DNA of 64,000 nt, taken from the NCBI RefSeq assembly GCF_000214665.1, contig NC_015572.1, positions 1-64,000 of the forward strand, in the 5' to 3' direction. Positions within the stretch are counted from its first letter, which is position 1; each line of letters begins with the position of its first letter. The DNA is from Methylomonas methanica MC09 (GTDB lineage: Bacteria > Pseudomonadota > Gammaproteobacteria > Methylococcales > Methylomonadaceae). The notes under the pieces were generated by a model. The model ran no database searches, was not told where the DNA came from, and saw nothing but the letters and a program-made list of their open reading frames with translations. The position numbers and the translations under genes were made by a program. Below, one piece after another: positions 21,162 to 30,456 of this stretch.

Positions 21162-23765
21162 ATGACCACGCAAACCACCACTTCAATCGCTGAATTACAA
21201 CAAAAAGCCCAAGCGGGCGATGCTCAGGCGCAATTAGAATTTGGTTTGCATTACTTCATGTTCTTAGGGCTGAGTAATGAAATGCAAACTTATGCTGGGC
21301 AAATGCTTGAGAAGTTATTTCCTGGCCGCAAATTAGGTTGGTTAATTCAATATCGTGAAATTATTGAGAAAGCAAATGCCGAATCAAGTTTTAAATGGCT
21401 TACTAAATTCGCCGAACAAAATTGTGTCGAGGCTCAATTTGTATTGGCTTATTGCTATTACGAGGGGATTGGTACAAGCCTAAACCATCAAGTGGCGTTT
21501 GAATGGTTCAAAAAGGTGGCTGAACAAGGTAACCCTATAGCTCAATTCTTAGTAGCACGTTGTTATTATGAAGGCCACGGGGTTGAGCAAAATAATCAAC
21601 TTGCATTTGAATGGTTTAAAAAATCTGCTGAACAAGATTTTGCAGATGCTCAATACTATTTGGCATTTTGCTATCTTGAAGGTAAAGGTATTGAGCAAGA
21701 CACGGTACTTGCGTTGGAATGGTTTTCAAAAAGCGCTAATAGCGAATGCGAAGTAAGTATTTCAAGCCACGCAGAAACCTGTTTTTTATTAGCCGAGCTA
21801 TATGACAATTGCAGAGCCATAGAGAATAATAAAGAACTTTCTATTCATTGGCGAGAAGAGGGCGAGGTTTCAATATATGGTGATTTTGTTAGGGATGAAA
21901 AAATGGGAAAGATTTATTTTTCATATGGAAAGAATGAAGAACAGCAATCAGAGTATCGTAACAGCAAAAGATCACAAATAATAGAAGCCTATTCAAAAGC
22001 ATATTTTCATTTAGCAAAGTATTACCTAAAATACAAATACGTTGACAATAATTTTGTCATTGGAATGGAATATGCTGTCAAAACTGATGAAATTGCAGAA
22101 AACTGGTCAGAAGACCAATACCAGTTAGCTCTTCGTTATTTTGAGGGCAATGGCGTTGAAAAAAGTAATGAACACGGCATTAAATGGATGATATATGCAG
22201 CTGTACAAGGCCATAAAGAAGCCAATAATTGGCTTACAAACGCCTATCTTTCCCTAGTCATTCCGTCTTTCTTATCAGATAAAAAAGATACCGAGCAATA
22301 TTATAAATTTGCTGTTGACTGGTGCCTTAAAGAATTAGATGGTCATAATTCTACCGAGGCTTATTTATTGTTAGGCGTCCTTTACTATTCTGGAAAAGGC
22401 GTCGAACAAAGCAATAAAAACGCTTTGGAATGTTTCAAAAAAGCTGAATACATTAGTGACAAATGCTACCCAGATCCCGACAACAATCAATATATTGATG
22501 GATTTATTCAGCTTTATTTATCGATTTGTTGTGCACAAGGTGAAACTATTGAAAAACAGGATCTCAACCGCAGAATAAGCCGTCTTGAACATGATTTATG
22601 GTTATTTGGTAAGGTTTTTATGGAAGGCATCCTAGCCATGCCATTTCGCGACCTTCAACATAACAAAGTATTTCTAACTTTATTAAGAATTTATATCTTT
22701 AAGAAAGCCGGTGAATATGAGTTAGCAAAGGAGTTCACAAATGAAGTCTTTGATCAGACAGAGGGTATGGATAAAAACTTTAAAGAAGTTTTATTAACTG
22801 GTATTGAGCAAGAACAGGAAATAGCCGAAAAAAACAAAGCCCTTGAAGCTGAAATCAAACAAAAAGAGTTGTTAGAGATCAAGATGCAAAAACTGGTCGA
22901 GCAATTTACGCATACTTTGGGCAACGTGATATTCCCCGATACCATTTACCAAGTCGCCGAGCGGTTAAAATCCAATCCGGATTGCCGCAAGGATGTTTTG
23001 CTGTTGAATGAAGCGTACCACTCGGAAATCATCATCAAACTGCAAGCGGAGTTATTACGTCGTCGCCATACAAATGACAATCCTAAAGGCTTTCGAGATT
23101 TAATTAGATCGTGCCGCCGCAAAGCGGAAAGCGGCGACAAAGCCAAGTCGATTGCAGACATTCTGGACTATGCCGCCAGCCGAGTAACGGCACGGTTTTT
23201 AAACCAGCACAACGCCAGTCTTGGCAGTATTCGCGACACAATACTTGCGCAAAAAAACGTCAGTCTGGATGCTTTAAGGCAGCAGTTTGAAGACGACATA
23301 TTGCTCAATAGAACGCTGGGTTCGGTTGAATGGATCAACCAATATTTGCGGCCTTTTGAGGTTGTTGAGTTAAGCCCTTTGTGGCAAAAAGTCTATATTC
23401 TTGCCGAAAGTCACGCCGAGGCGCTGTTGTTTGGCTATTTCTCTGAGGTATTGTTCAACGCCTTCAAGTATGCCGATCACGACGCCGAAAAGTTCTTAAC
23501 GGTGCGCTTTGGCGAAACCGTTATCGAAAGCAAAACCTATTTGAGCTGTAGCTGGAGCAATCCGATGGGCAACAAAACCCCAAACAGTCTTGGAACCGGC
23601 AAGGGCCTGGATGCTATCCTAGAGGACTTGCAGCAACTGAATGAAACGGACAGCGCAACCAAAAGCCTGTTGGTTACTCAGGATGACGAGCAGTTTAAGG
23701 TAACGCTGTTTTTTCAGAAGCGCTTGCTAATCAATGATGCACCAAAACCAGAATTTCCGAGATAG
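21162..23765 (+). CDS. Sel1-repeat sensor histidine kinase, Detocs DtcA-like
   Basis: An 867-aa cytoplasmic kinase. The first 480 residues are Sel1/TPR-like repeats (AQFVLAYCYYEGIG, AQFLVARCYYEGHG, AQYYLAFCYLEGKG and more). A coiled coil leads to an H-box with H584 (EQFTHTLGN), an N-box with N766 (VLFNAFKYAD) and a G-box near 811 (LGTGKGLDA). Repeats fused to such a kinase, followed by a receiver protein, is the layout of the anti-phage Detocs system, where DtcA senses infection. ATG 21162 follows AAGGAAC; an in-frame ATG at 21123 is less likely. The receiver gene begins 19 bases downstream. Confidence 0.82.
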   Translation: MTTQTTTSIAELQQKAQAGDAQAQLEFGLHYFMFLGLSNEMQTYAGQMLEKLFPGRKLGWLIQYREIIEKANAESSFKWLTKFAEQNCVEAQFVLAYCYYEGIGTSLNHQVAFEWFKKVAEQGNPIAQFLVARCYYEGHGVEQNNQLAFEWFKKSAEQDFADAQYYLAFCYLEGKGIEQDTVLALEWFSKSANSECEVSISSHAETCFLLAELYDNCRAIENNKELSIHWREEGEVSIYGDFVRDEKMGKIYFSYGKNEEQQSEYRNSKRSQIIEAYSKAYFHLAKYYLKYKYVDNNFVIGMEYAVKTDEIAENWSEDQYQLALRYFEGNGVEKSNEHGIKWMIYAAVQGHKEANNWLTNAYLSLVIPSFLSDKKDTEQYYKFAVDWCLKELDGHNSTEAYLLLGVLYYSGKGVEQSNKNALECFKKAEYISDKCYPDPDNNQYIDGFIQLYLSICCAQGETIEKQDLNRRISRLEHDLWLFGKVFMEGILAMPFRDLQHNKVFLTLLRIYIFKKAGEYELAKEFTNEVFDQTEGMDKNFKEVLLTGIEQEQEIAEKNKALEAEIKQKELLEIKMQKLVEQFTHTLGNVIFPDTIYQVAERLKSNPDCRKDVLLLNEAYHSEIIIKLQAELLRRRHTNDNPKGFRDLIRSCRRKAESGDKAKSIADILDYAASRVTARFLNQHNASLGSIRDTILAQKNVSLDALRQQFEDDILLNRTLGSVEWINQYLRPFEVVELSPLWQKVYILAESHAEALLFGYFSEVLFNAFKYADHDAEKFLTVRFGETVIESKTYLSCSWSNPMGNKTPNSLGTGKGLDAILEDLQQLNETDSATKSLLVTQDDEQFKVTLFFQKRLLINDAPKPEFPR

Positions 23766-23784
23766 GCATGAATGGAGTAATTGA

Positions 23785-25263
23785 ATGTTAAAAATACTTT
23801 GGGTTGAGGATCAACTAGGCGGAAAGCAAACAGAATTGTTTGGAGATAGACCGGTTACGTTGATAACAAATTTCGATGAAGCAGAAGGGAAGATCAACAG
23901 TGCTATTGATGAATTTGATATTGTGGTTCTTGATATAGATTTGGATCAATCTGAAGTTACTGATAATGTGAGAAAACATGCAACCTCGTATGAGTTAGAG
24001 GCTTCAGAATTTTTAAAAGAAAGTGGAATGACTTTGTTTTTGACTTTACTTGAAAACGGCTTTCCAAAAGAACGAATTGTATTTCTAACGGCAAATTCGG
24101 ATAAAAAAACCGATTTGCTCGATAAATTACAGAGGTCCCATGAAAAAAAGGACTTTGATTCTGTGGACAGCATCCTTGATGAGATTCAGAATGGCTTGAG
24201 CGATGAGAAGGTTGATGAATACCAAAAGTTAATAAACGCAGGTGATATGGTGCGCTTGGTCAGCTATCTAAAAGAAAGCTACGCTGAGACAAGCCAAAGC
24301 GAAACACCAAATACGTACAACCGATTCTGTGATGCCTATAAGCGTTGTCGTATTCAACCGCCAGAGGCAATAAATAAAAACCTAAATGATGTCAAAAAGC
24401 ATATTTCTGAATGGTTAGATGAACATGAGGAAAACCAATATTTAGTGTTGAGGCGAGGGATTATTGAAGGGTGTCAGCAATTAAAAGAACTAAAAGATAA
24501 ACTACGTTTTTCCAAATTTAGCGTGGAAGGAAAAGCCGCTTTCTTAGACGCAGATGATTATTTGGATGCTTTAGAAAAATTCTTGCCTCTGCGTGAACCT
24601 AACAATAAAGCAACCTTATACAAACATTTTATCAGAACTTTAGCGCACGAATGGGAAGAATCGGTTGAACCCAAAAAGTTCGATGACGATCAAGTTACGT
24701 TTGCATTTTCATGGATTATGAAAATGACCCGCAATTGGATGGCTCATAATTCTACGGCTATTTTTAATAACTTGTCAGAAAGAGACCTTGCTTATTTATT
24801 CATTTGCAATATGCGAGCAATTTTCGAGTTAAGCGAAGAAATAATGGAGTATGAGAAAATTCTGTTATCCTTGTTCAGTAAAGGGGAGGAAGGCGAAGCG
24901 ATTGAAAATTCAGGGCTAATAATTAAAGAAAAACGCATTCCATTGGTCAAATATTACGTTTCATATTTCAATCAAAAAACAAAGCGCACTCAAGTTCACA
25001 ATATTTTGCATGACTTGCAGAATAATAAATCCAAATTAAAAGCAAAAGGTGATGACTTTTTTATAACTGGACTGTATCACTCATTTTGGTTTTTAACTTC
25101 AGAGCACGATGATAAAAAAGATAAGGCTGTAGAAAATAATCGTAATCCAAATCAAGTTTACATCTCAAGACACTATACGTTTTATTTGTTCGATTATTGT
25201 AAGTCGGAGTTTTTATTTAACTTTTCCAGCCACATTTACCACCGCAGCTTCCCCGAGGCCTAA
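23785..25263 (+). CDS. Receiver-domain protein with HEPN-like motif, Detocs-like
   Basis: A 492-aa partner of the upstream kinase. The N-terminus is a receiver domain: ILWVEDQ acidic pocket, D50 as likely phosphoacceptor (IVVLDIDLD), and a VFLTANSDKK strand. The remaining 330 residues are mostly helical and contain R316-N-W-M-A-H321, an Rx4H pattern with a polar residue after the arginine, as in HEPN ribonucleases. In Detocs one receiver protein buffers phosphate (DtcB) and another carries the toxic effector (DtcC). This could be either; the HEPN motif favours an effector, but only one receiver gene is present. Confidence 0.78.
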   Translation: MLKILWVEDQLGGKQTELFGDRPVTLITNFDEAEGKINSAIDEFDIVVLDIDLDQSEVTDNVRKHATSYELEASEFLKESGMTLFLTLLENGFPKERIVFLTANSDKKTDLLDKLQRSHEKKDFDSVDSILDEIQNGLSDEKVDEYQKLINAGDMVRLVSYLKESYAETSQSETPNTYNRFCDAYKRCRIQPPEAINKNLNDVKKHISEWLDEHEENQYLVLRRGIIEGCQQLKELKDKLRFSKFSVEGKAAFLDADDYLDALEKFLPLREPNNKATLYKHFIRTLAHEWEESVEPKKFDDDQVTFAFSWIMKMTRNWMAHNSTAIFNNLSERDLAYLFICNMRAIFELSEEIMEYEKILLSLFSKGEEGEAIENSGLIIKEKRIPLVKYYVSYFNQKTKRTQVHNILHDLQNNKSKLKAKGDDFFITGLYHSFWFLTSEHDDKKDKAVENNRNPNQVYISRHYTFYLFDYCKSEFLFNFSSHIYHRSFPEA

Positions 25264-25266
25264 CCC

Positions 25267-25461
25267 ATGACCACCCTACAAACCCAAATCCCCGACCAAC
25301 TCCTGCAACAAGCGCAATATCTGGTGCAACAAGGCTGGGTCGCCAATATTGACGAGCTTATCGCAGAATCTATGCGCCGCTATCTGGAATCGCACCGTGA
25401 AGCCATGACCGAGCAATTCATTCGCGAGGATGTTGAGTGGGGCTTGCATGGGCAAGACTGA
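25267..25461 (+). CDS. VapB-like antitoxin
   Basis: A 64-aa protein (MTTLQTQIPDQLLQQAQYLV) with a short N-terminal strand and helices typical of ribbon-helix-helix antitoxins, then an acidic C-terminal tail that would wrap the toxin. It starts 3 bases after the receiver gene and overlaps the PIN toxin gene by 14 bases, the usual toxin-antitoxin layout. Confidence 0.8.
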   Translation: MTTLQTQIPDQLLQQAQYLVQQGWVANIDELIAESMRRYLESHREAMTEQFIREDVEWGLHGQD

Positions 25462-25957
25462 GCCTGTCGTCATCGCCGATGCCGGGCCGGTCATTCATCT
25501 GGATGAATTGGGCTGCATTGAGCTACTGGCCGATTTTGGCACAGTGATTATTCCGGAAACGGTTTGGCAGGAAGTCGAACGGCATAGGCCCATGGCGTTG
25601 AAGTCTGCCAATGACTGGCTTGTGCGCCAATCGCCCAAGCAGCATTCTGTCGTGGTTAGTGCATTAACGCCACTCTATAGTCTGCATGCCGGCGAACAGG
25701 AAGCCCTGCATTTGTGTAGCGAGTTTGGCAATTGCCTGCTGTTGACGGACGATACGGCTGCACGCTTGGCAGCCAAAAGCCTGGGGATTGCCGCGCATGG
25801 CACATTGGGCTTACTGATCAGAGCCATACGCCGCCAATGCCTGAGTAAAGCCGAAGTGCTGGCACTGTTACACGCCATTCCTAATCAAACCACCCTGCAT
25901 GTCCGGCCTACCTTGCTAAGAGAAGTGATTTTAGAGGTCGAAAAGCATGCTGAATAA
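25448..25957 (+). CDS. PIN-domain toxin, DUF3368/VapC-like
   Basis: A 169-aa predicted RNase. The first catalytic aspartate lies in VVIADAGPVIHLDEL; later acidic residues are in AGEQEALHL and LLTDDTAARLAAKSLG, the usual PIN arrangement for the DUF3368 group. I chose ATG 25448 (MGKTEP) over ATG 25430. It overlaps its antitoxin and is followed closely by the NUDIX gene. Confidence 0.83.
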   Translation: MGKTEPVVIADAGPVIHLDELGCIELLADFGTVIIPETVWQEVERHRPMALKSANDWLVRQSPKQHSVVVSALTPLYSLHAGEQEALHLCSEFGNCLLLTDDTAARLAAKSLGIAAHGTLGLLIRAIRRQCLSKAEVLALLHAIPNQTTLHVRPTLLREVILEVEKHAE

Positions 25958-25995
25958 ATCCGGTCATGCCCTTATCGCACCGGAAACACATACCG

Positions 25996-27681
25996 ATGAC
26001 GAATAGAGATTTACTCAAAACGCTGATTGCCGAATTGCCTCGCCATTCCGAAGAGGAAGGCGATTTTTATGTGGTCGAGCGCCGTTACTTGGTTGAGGTT
26101 TTGTGCTTGCGTCATGAACTGGATAAGGCGCTTGTCGAGCAAGCAGTCGGTCTATGCGAATGCTTGCTAGAGACTTTGTCCGTGCTGCGGTCGGACGAAC
26201 TGGCCAAAGGAAACTGGTGTTTCGTGTCGTTCCCGGCGCAATTGCTGGCGACTTCTGTGCTCACGGCAATGAGCGATGGCGATTCCCGTTTGTTTGCAAG
26301 CAATTTCTGGAACACCCAGGGCATCGATGATGCCAAGAAGGACAAGCAGCGCGACGTATTGCACGTAATAGAGCAAGCGCGACTTGAGCATCATACCGGC
26401 AGCGACGCCCAGCCAATCCGTTTCTGCTATGTGGCCTGGAGCATCATCAAGCTGGATAGCAAAATTTTGTTTTATCAGCGCGAGGACACGCATAAGCGTT
26501 TCGACAAAGCGGCGGGCGATTATGGCTTACTCGGCGGGCGCTGTAATCAAACCGATGTGGGCGGTATGTCCGACAAAGCGGCGTTGTTGCAGGCCTTGCA
26601 ATCCGCGAATTGTCAGCTCATTAAAGACGATTTGCCGCAAACCTTGCGGCGGGAGCTACGGGAAGAAGCGGGGTTGCTGTTCGATGAGCATTACGCTTTC
26701 CAGCATTGGCGGAGTTTGAAACCTTATAGGCAAGTGCAAGGTGCGGCACCGAATCATGCTTTGACCGAATATTATCTGGCTATTTTCCAGATCGAATTAA
26801 CCCTGGAAGGCTATTTGTTTTTGCAACAGCGTATCGCTAAAGATGAGCGTTTGGCTTGGCTGACATTGACCGACATCGAACGCGGCGAAAGTAGCGATGG
26901 CAAGATTCCGTATATCAAGGCGTTGTATGACGATTTTGCTGGCGACCGTTCGGCTTTAGTTGCGGCCTTGAGCGAATTGCCGGAGAGTTTTGTTTCCGTT
27001 TACTTGTCGGATAAAGATAAATTCGGCATTACCTTACCCATCAATCACAGCAAGCAGGTTTTTGCCGGTGTATTGGGCAAGGAAAAGGCCTTGGATTTAG
27101 CCTTGAATGCCCGGCAATTGGCATTGATTCTAGGTTTGGCGGCACATCTACGCGGTTTTAAGTTCGATTCGCTTGAAGAGTTTATTGTTTTACATCCGCA
27201 CGGCTGGGTAGAAGTGGATGATTTGTCACCGTTAAGGCAAGAATTAACTGAATTGCTGGCTCTACTTTCCGGAAGCGAGTTAGTAATGGAAAGTCGTCGC
27301 GACCGTTTGTTCAGGCTGTCTATTAGGCCTGACAGGGTGTTCTTTGCTGATGAGTTGTTTTCGTTTTCGGTAAAGCAAGCGGATTTGCAAAGCGTGCAAA
27401 ATAAAATTCCGGTGACTATTACCCGGCACTCTTTTAATACCGGCTTTGGTGTTGTGTTAGATAAAACCGAAGTATTCAAGCCGACATTGGATTTTGCGCA
27501 TAAACTCAAGTCCTTGTCCGAACATCCGTTTTCAGCTGACAATGATGACGGGAAGAAAATCGAAGACACGTATAAAAAGGGCTTGCATAAGGAATCGAGA
27601 TTCAAGGCCCTAGGCCTTAGAAACTTGATTCGCGAAGAGGGTGCTACCATTCGGTTTGTTTTGCCTTATGTTTGCCAATAA
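25996..27681 (+). CDS. Large NUDIX-domain protein of unknown role
   Basis: A 561-aa protein with a central NUDIX hydrolase module at roughly residues 140-300: YGLLGGRCNQTDVGG, then LRRELREEAGLLF, the metal-binding RExxEExG core of the Nudix box. An unusually long insertion separates the first glycine from this core. The N- and C-terminal domains (about 130 and 250 aa) are not recognised. An in-frame ATG at 25966 is an alternative start. NUDIX enzymes cleave nucleoside diphosphates linked to other groups; in this cargo it might act on a nucleotide signal or NAD-like compound, which is speculation. Confidence 0.72.
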   Translation: MTNRDLLKTLIAELPRHSEEEGDFYVVERRYLVEVLCLRHELDKALVEQAVGLCECLLETLSVLRSDELAKGNWCFVSFPAQLLATSVLTAMSDGDSRLFASNFWNTQGIDDAKKDKQRDVLHVIEQARLEHHTGSDAQPIRFCYVAWSIIKLDSKILFYQREDTHKRFDKAAGDYGLLGGRCNQTDVGGMSDKAALLQALQSANCQLIKDDLPQTLRRELREEAGLLFDEHYAFQHWRSLKPYRQVQGAAPNHALTEYYLAIFQIELTLEGYLFLQQRIAKDERLAWLTLTDIERGESSDGKIPYIKALYDDFAGDRSALVAALSELPESFVSVYLSDKDKFGITLPINHSKQVFAGVLGKEKALDLALNARQLALILGLAAHLRGFKFDSLEEFIVLHPHGWVEVDDLSPLRQELTELLALLSGSELVMESRRDRLFRLSIRPDRVFFADELFSFSVKQADLQSVQNKIPVTITRHSFNTGFGVVLDKTEVFKPTLDFAHKLKSLSEHPFSADNDDGKKIEDTYKKGLHKESRFKALGLRNLIREEGATIRFVLPYVCQ

Positions 27682-27771
27682 GCTGCAGAACAAGCGTCGG
27701 CAAGCACGGCGTCTGTAATTAAGTGTTGCCAGCATTTCAAGTACTTCTATTCATTAAACAGGGAAATCCAG

Positions 27772-28452
27772 ATGAAATTTTCTACGCTGTTCGTTTTAAT
27801 CATTTCAAGCTTGATCTTATCCGGTTGTGTTAACCGAGAAATCAATGAAAATGTTCAGGATCGAGGGCCGCAGGTGGCTTTTTCGCCCTTACCAAGCACC
27901 AGCCGGATGACGATTGCCATTTCGCGTTTCACAAACGAATCGGTTTACGGCAGCGGGCTGTTTACCGATGAGTCCGGTGACAGAATCGGAAAGCAAGCTG
28001 CCGACCTATTGTCACGCCACCTCATGGCAACGCAGCACTTTAACGTGGTTGAGCGTCAAGACATCAACAAGCTGAAATCCGAAGCCGAATTGATGGGCAA
28101 AAGCGAAGCCGAATTCAAGCAAAATCTGGCAGGTGTCGATGCCTTGATCATGGGCTCTGTGGTGGAGTTAGGCCGCGATACCACCGGCGGCGTTTGGCTG
28201 GTCGGTAAAGAAAAAACACAGCGTGCTCGTGCTCGGGTGGTGTTGAGATTGGTTGATCCTAAAACCGGCGTGGTGTTTTATAGCCAGGAAGGTTCCGGTG
28301 AAGCGTCTATTTCAGCGTCCAGCACCTTGGGGTTTGGCGGTACTGCGGGATTCGATTCCACGCTTGAGGGTAAAGCGATTGATGCCGCCATTGTGAATAT
28401 GATCAACAATGTGGTGTCGACCCTGGACGCCCGTGGCAAGGCTCAACCGTAA
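27772..28452 (+). CDS. CsgG-like lipoprotein
   Basis: A 226-aa lipoprotein: signal peptide with lipobox LSGC at residues 16-19, then a CsgG-type fold (MTIAISRFTNESVYGSGLF, HFNVVERQDINKLKSE, DALIMGSVVELGRDT). It leads a three-gene set with a DUF4810-like and a DUF799-like lipoprotein, an order known from many proteobacteria, where the trio is thought to form an envelope-associated assembly. Its presence in transposon cargo is unusual. Start ATG 27772 follows AGGGAAATCCAG. Confidence 0.85.
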   Translation: MKFSTLFVLIISSLILSGCVNREINENVQDRGPQVAFSPLPSTSRMTIAISRFTNESVYGSGLFTDESGDRIGKQAADLLSRHLMATQHFNVVERQDINKLKSEAELMGKSEAEFKQNLAGVDALIMGSVVELGRDTTGGVWLVGKEKTQRARARVVLRLVDPKTGVVFYSQEGSGEASISASSTLGFGGTAGFDSTLEGKAIDAAIVNMINNVVSTLDARGKAQP

Positions 28453-28477
28453 TCGAAATATTGAAAGGATTCTGAAC

Positions 28478-28903
28478 GTGTATTCAGTGAAATTTCGTAG
28501 TCAAACTACGATTTGTTTTAAAAGCTTGATGCTGGCCGTGATGCTGACAGGTTGCGTCCCACCAGGGCTGTATTACTGGGGAGATTACGAAACCAGTCTT
28601 TTCGAACGTTATGTTGAAAACAATCCCCAGCATACTGATGCTTATCTGACCAAAACGCTGATTGAGGCCGAAAAGCAACATAGAAAGGTGCCGCCGGGTG
28701 TTTATGCCGATTACGGATTTTTGCTTTACACCCGAGGCGATAAAGCGGGTGCCATTGAAAATTTTCAAAAGGAGCGCGCTTTGTACCCTGAATCGCTGGC
28801 ATTGATGAATAAATTGATCGAACGGATTCAACAGAAAGAGAAATCGGCTGATGTCGCCAGCGCTCCTTCCGTTGAGCAATCAGCCACAGGAGAGCAAAAG
28901 TGA
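28478..28903 (+). CDS. DUF4810-like lipoprotein
   Basis: A 141-aa lipoprotein with lipobox LTGC followed by VPPGLYYWGDYE, the signature beginning of DUF4810 proteins, and a TPR-like helical part (GVYADYGFLLYTRGDKAGAIENF). The GTG start at 28478 is preceded by GAAAGGA. It ends with TGA overlapping the next GTG, so translation is coupled to the following gene. Confidence 0.82.
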   Translation: MYSVKFRSQTTICFKSLMLAVMLTGCVPPGLYYWGDYETSLFERYVENNPQHTDAYLTKTLIEAEKQHRKVPPGVYADYGFLLYTRGDKAGAIENFQKERALYPESLALMNKLIERIQQKEKSADVASAPSVEQSATGEQK

Positions 28904-29526
28904 GAATATTATTCATTGTTTTGTTGGCCGGTCTGATGCAGGGTTGTATCGCACCGCAACATGCAAATCTGGATGCCTTTTACGCGCATCAACCGAGATC
29001 AATTGTGGTGGTGCCGGTGGTCAATGAGTCGCCGGAAGTGACGGCAAATTCAGTGTTTATCACCAGCATTACGCAACCTTTAGCCGAGCGCGGCTACTAT
29101 GTCTTTCCGGTTTATTTGACCGATATGATCTTGCGCGATTTCGGGCTGGTTGAAGCCGGGCATGTTCATCAATTGCCAGCCGAGCGGTTTTATGAGTTGT
29201 TTGGTGCAGATGCCGTGTTATTCATCACGATTAAGGATTGGAGTACCAAATATCTGGTATTGGCTTCCTCGGTGGTTGTATCGATGGAATATGTCTTGAA
29301 AGACACTAGAACCGGGCAAGTGTTATGGAAAAACGATCAAGGGTATGTGCACAGCTCAGGCGGTAGTGATCTGATAACAATGACTGTTTCTGCCGCCATC
29401 AATGCATTAATGACCGACTATCTACCCTTGGCGAGACAAGCTAATTTCTTAGCATTTCTGCCCCCTAAAGGCATACCTGCAGGACCTTATCATCCTGAAT
29501 ATCAGCAAGACAAAGACAAGTTTTAG
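28900..29526 (+). CDS. DUF799-like lipoprotein (GNA1162 family)
   Basis: A 208-aa lipoprotein with lipobox MQGC and the body of the GNA1162/DUF799 family (SIVVVPVVNESPEVTANSVF, TQPLAERGYYVFPVYLTD). It overlaps the previous gene by 4 bases using a GTG start. The family belongs to the outer-membrane lipoprotein trio described for the two upstream genes. Confidence 0.84.
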   Translation: MRILFIVLLAGLMQGCIAPQHANLDAFYAHQPRSIVVVPVVNESPEVTANSVFITSITQPLAERGYYVFPVYLTDMILRDFGLVEAGHVHQLPAERFYELFGADAVLFITIKDWSTKYLVLASSVVVSMEYVLKDTRTGQVLWKNDQGYVHSSGGSDLITMTVSAAINALMTDYLPLARQANFLAFLPPKGIPAGPYHPEYQQDKDKF

Positions 29527-29860
29527 CTTTTTGGTGTAACCGGAGTTTCTCGCCCCAAACGGCGGGTTTGTCAATTCTAAGCAGCCATTTGTGAATGGTC
29601 TTTGAATGTCGCATAGTGGCCGAACTTACTCTGTCAAAATTGAAAGGGTAAAATGGCTTTATGAATGTCCGCTCTGAAAGACCAGATGGATTTTGTAATA
29701 AGGCAGGTCTCAGGACGAATCAACGCTAACCCGGCTTTTGTGTTATATGCGTATGGAGTAATAACCAGATCGGGACGAGACCCGTCTTGTTAGTGTCCTG
29801 CCTGCCGATCGAATGCAATTCAAACCAAATCCTCTGACTCCGGTACATATGCCACAACCA
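29527..29860. other. Gap downstream of the lipoprotein trio
   Basis: About 330 bp with no supported gene. It would have held a MazF-type toxin downstream of the minus-strand MazE-like gene, but no such frame is visible. Confidence 0.4.
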
Positions 29861-30109
29861 TTAAGAATTATCCTCAAGGCCGAGGTCAGGCCCCCACTCG
29901 ATGCAATCATGACGATTATCGGCAGTTATGCCCGTTAGCAAGTCGTCTAAATTGAAAACAGGATTCACGGCAGTCGGCAGAATGCGAAATCCTGTATCGT
30001 CGACCGTTAGTTCGATTGGCGAACCTACCTTCAACTTTAATCGTGCAAGCATCGTAGCCGGCAATCGAACAACGGTACTATTGCCCCACTTCTCAATTTC
30101 AGTTTGCAT
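29861..30109 (-). CDS. MazE/AbrB-type antitoxin, apparently orphan
   Basis: An 82-aa swapped-hairpin AbrB protein: MQTEIEKWGNSTVVRLPATM followed by VGSPIELTVDDTGFRILP is the MazE DNA-binding fold. The C-terminal tail (CIEWGPDLGLEDNS) is the toxin-binding part. The frame is open 20 codons farther upstream, but the family begins at this methionine. No MazF-like toxin gene follows, so the toxin seems to have been lost or the protein acts as a regulator. Confidence 0.75.
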   Translation of the reverse strand: MQTEIEKWGNSTVVRLPATMLARLKLKVGSPIELTVDDTGFRILPTAVNPVFNLDDLLTGITADNRHDCIEWGPDLGLEDNS

Positions 30110-30456
30110 TTGATTTTCTCGTTTATAACCTGCCAACCGTTCTGTCGCTCGATGATTATTAGCATTCACCTAGCGTTTCTAGACCTTTACGACCGACGAA
30201 AAATCCGACCATTGCTCGATTCGGAACGCTCGAATATCACGCACTGATTCACCGGGAACCATGCCAGCTCCCGCAAGGCCTGAAGGGCAAGGAATTGTTT
30301 GCAATATTCTCATCGTCAGTGACATAGAGGGCCGCCTTACGCTGGCCGGAAACCGAGTGCACCGGAAACGGCGCCAATATCAATGTATGACCGCATCACA
30401 CCAAGGGGTGATGTTTCTCAGTGTCGGCCCCAGTCGATCAAAAGCTACCGCTTACA
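30110..30456. other. Gap between the MazE-like and DUF5397-like genes
   Basis: About 350 bp in which I see no supported gene; the plus-strand frame at 30261-30482 has no plausible start context or protein character. Confidence 0.4.

Noticed and set aside
28484..28916. Minus-strand frames of 131-132 codons
   Set aside because: Antisense to the DUF4810-like lipoprotein gene, which has a lipobox and coupled neighbours.
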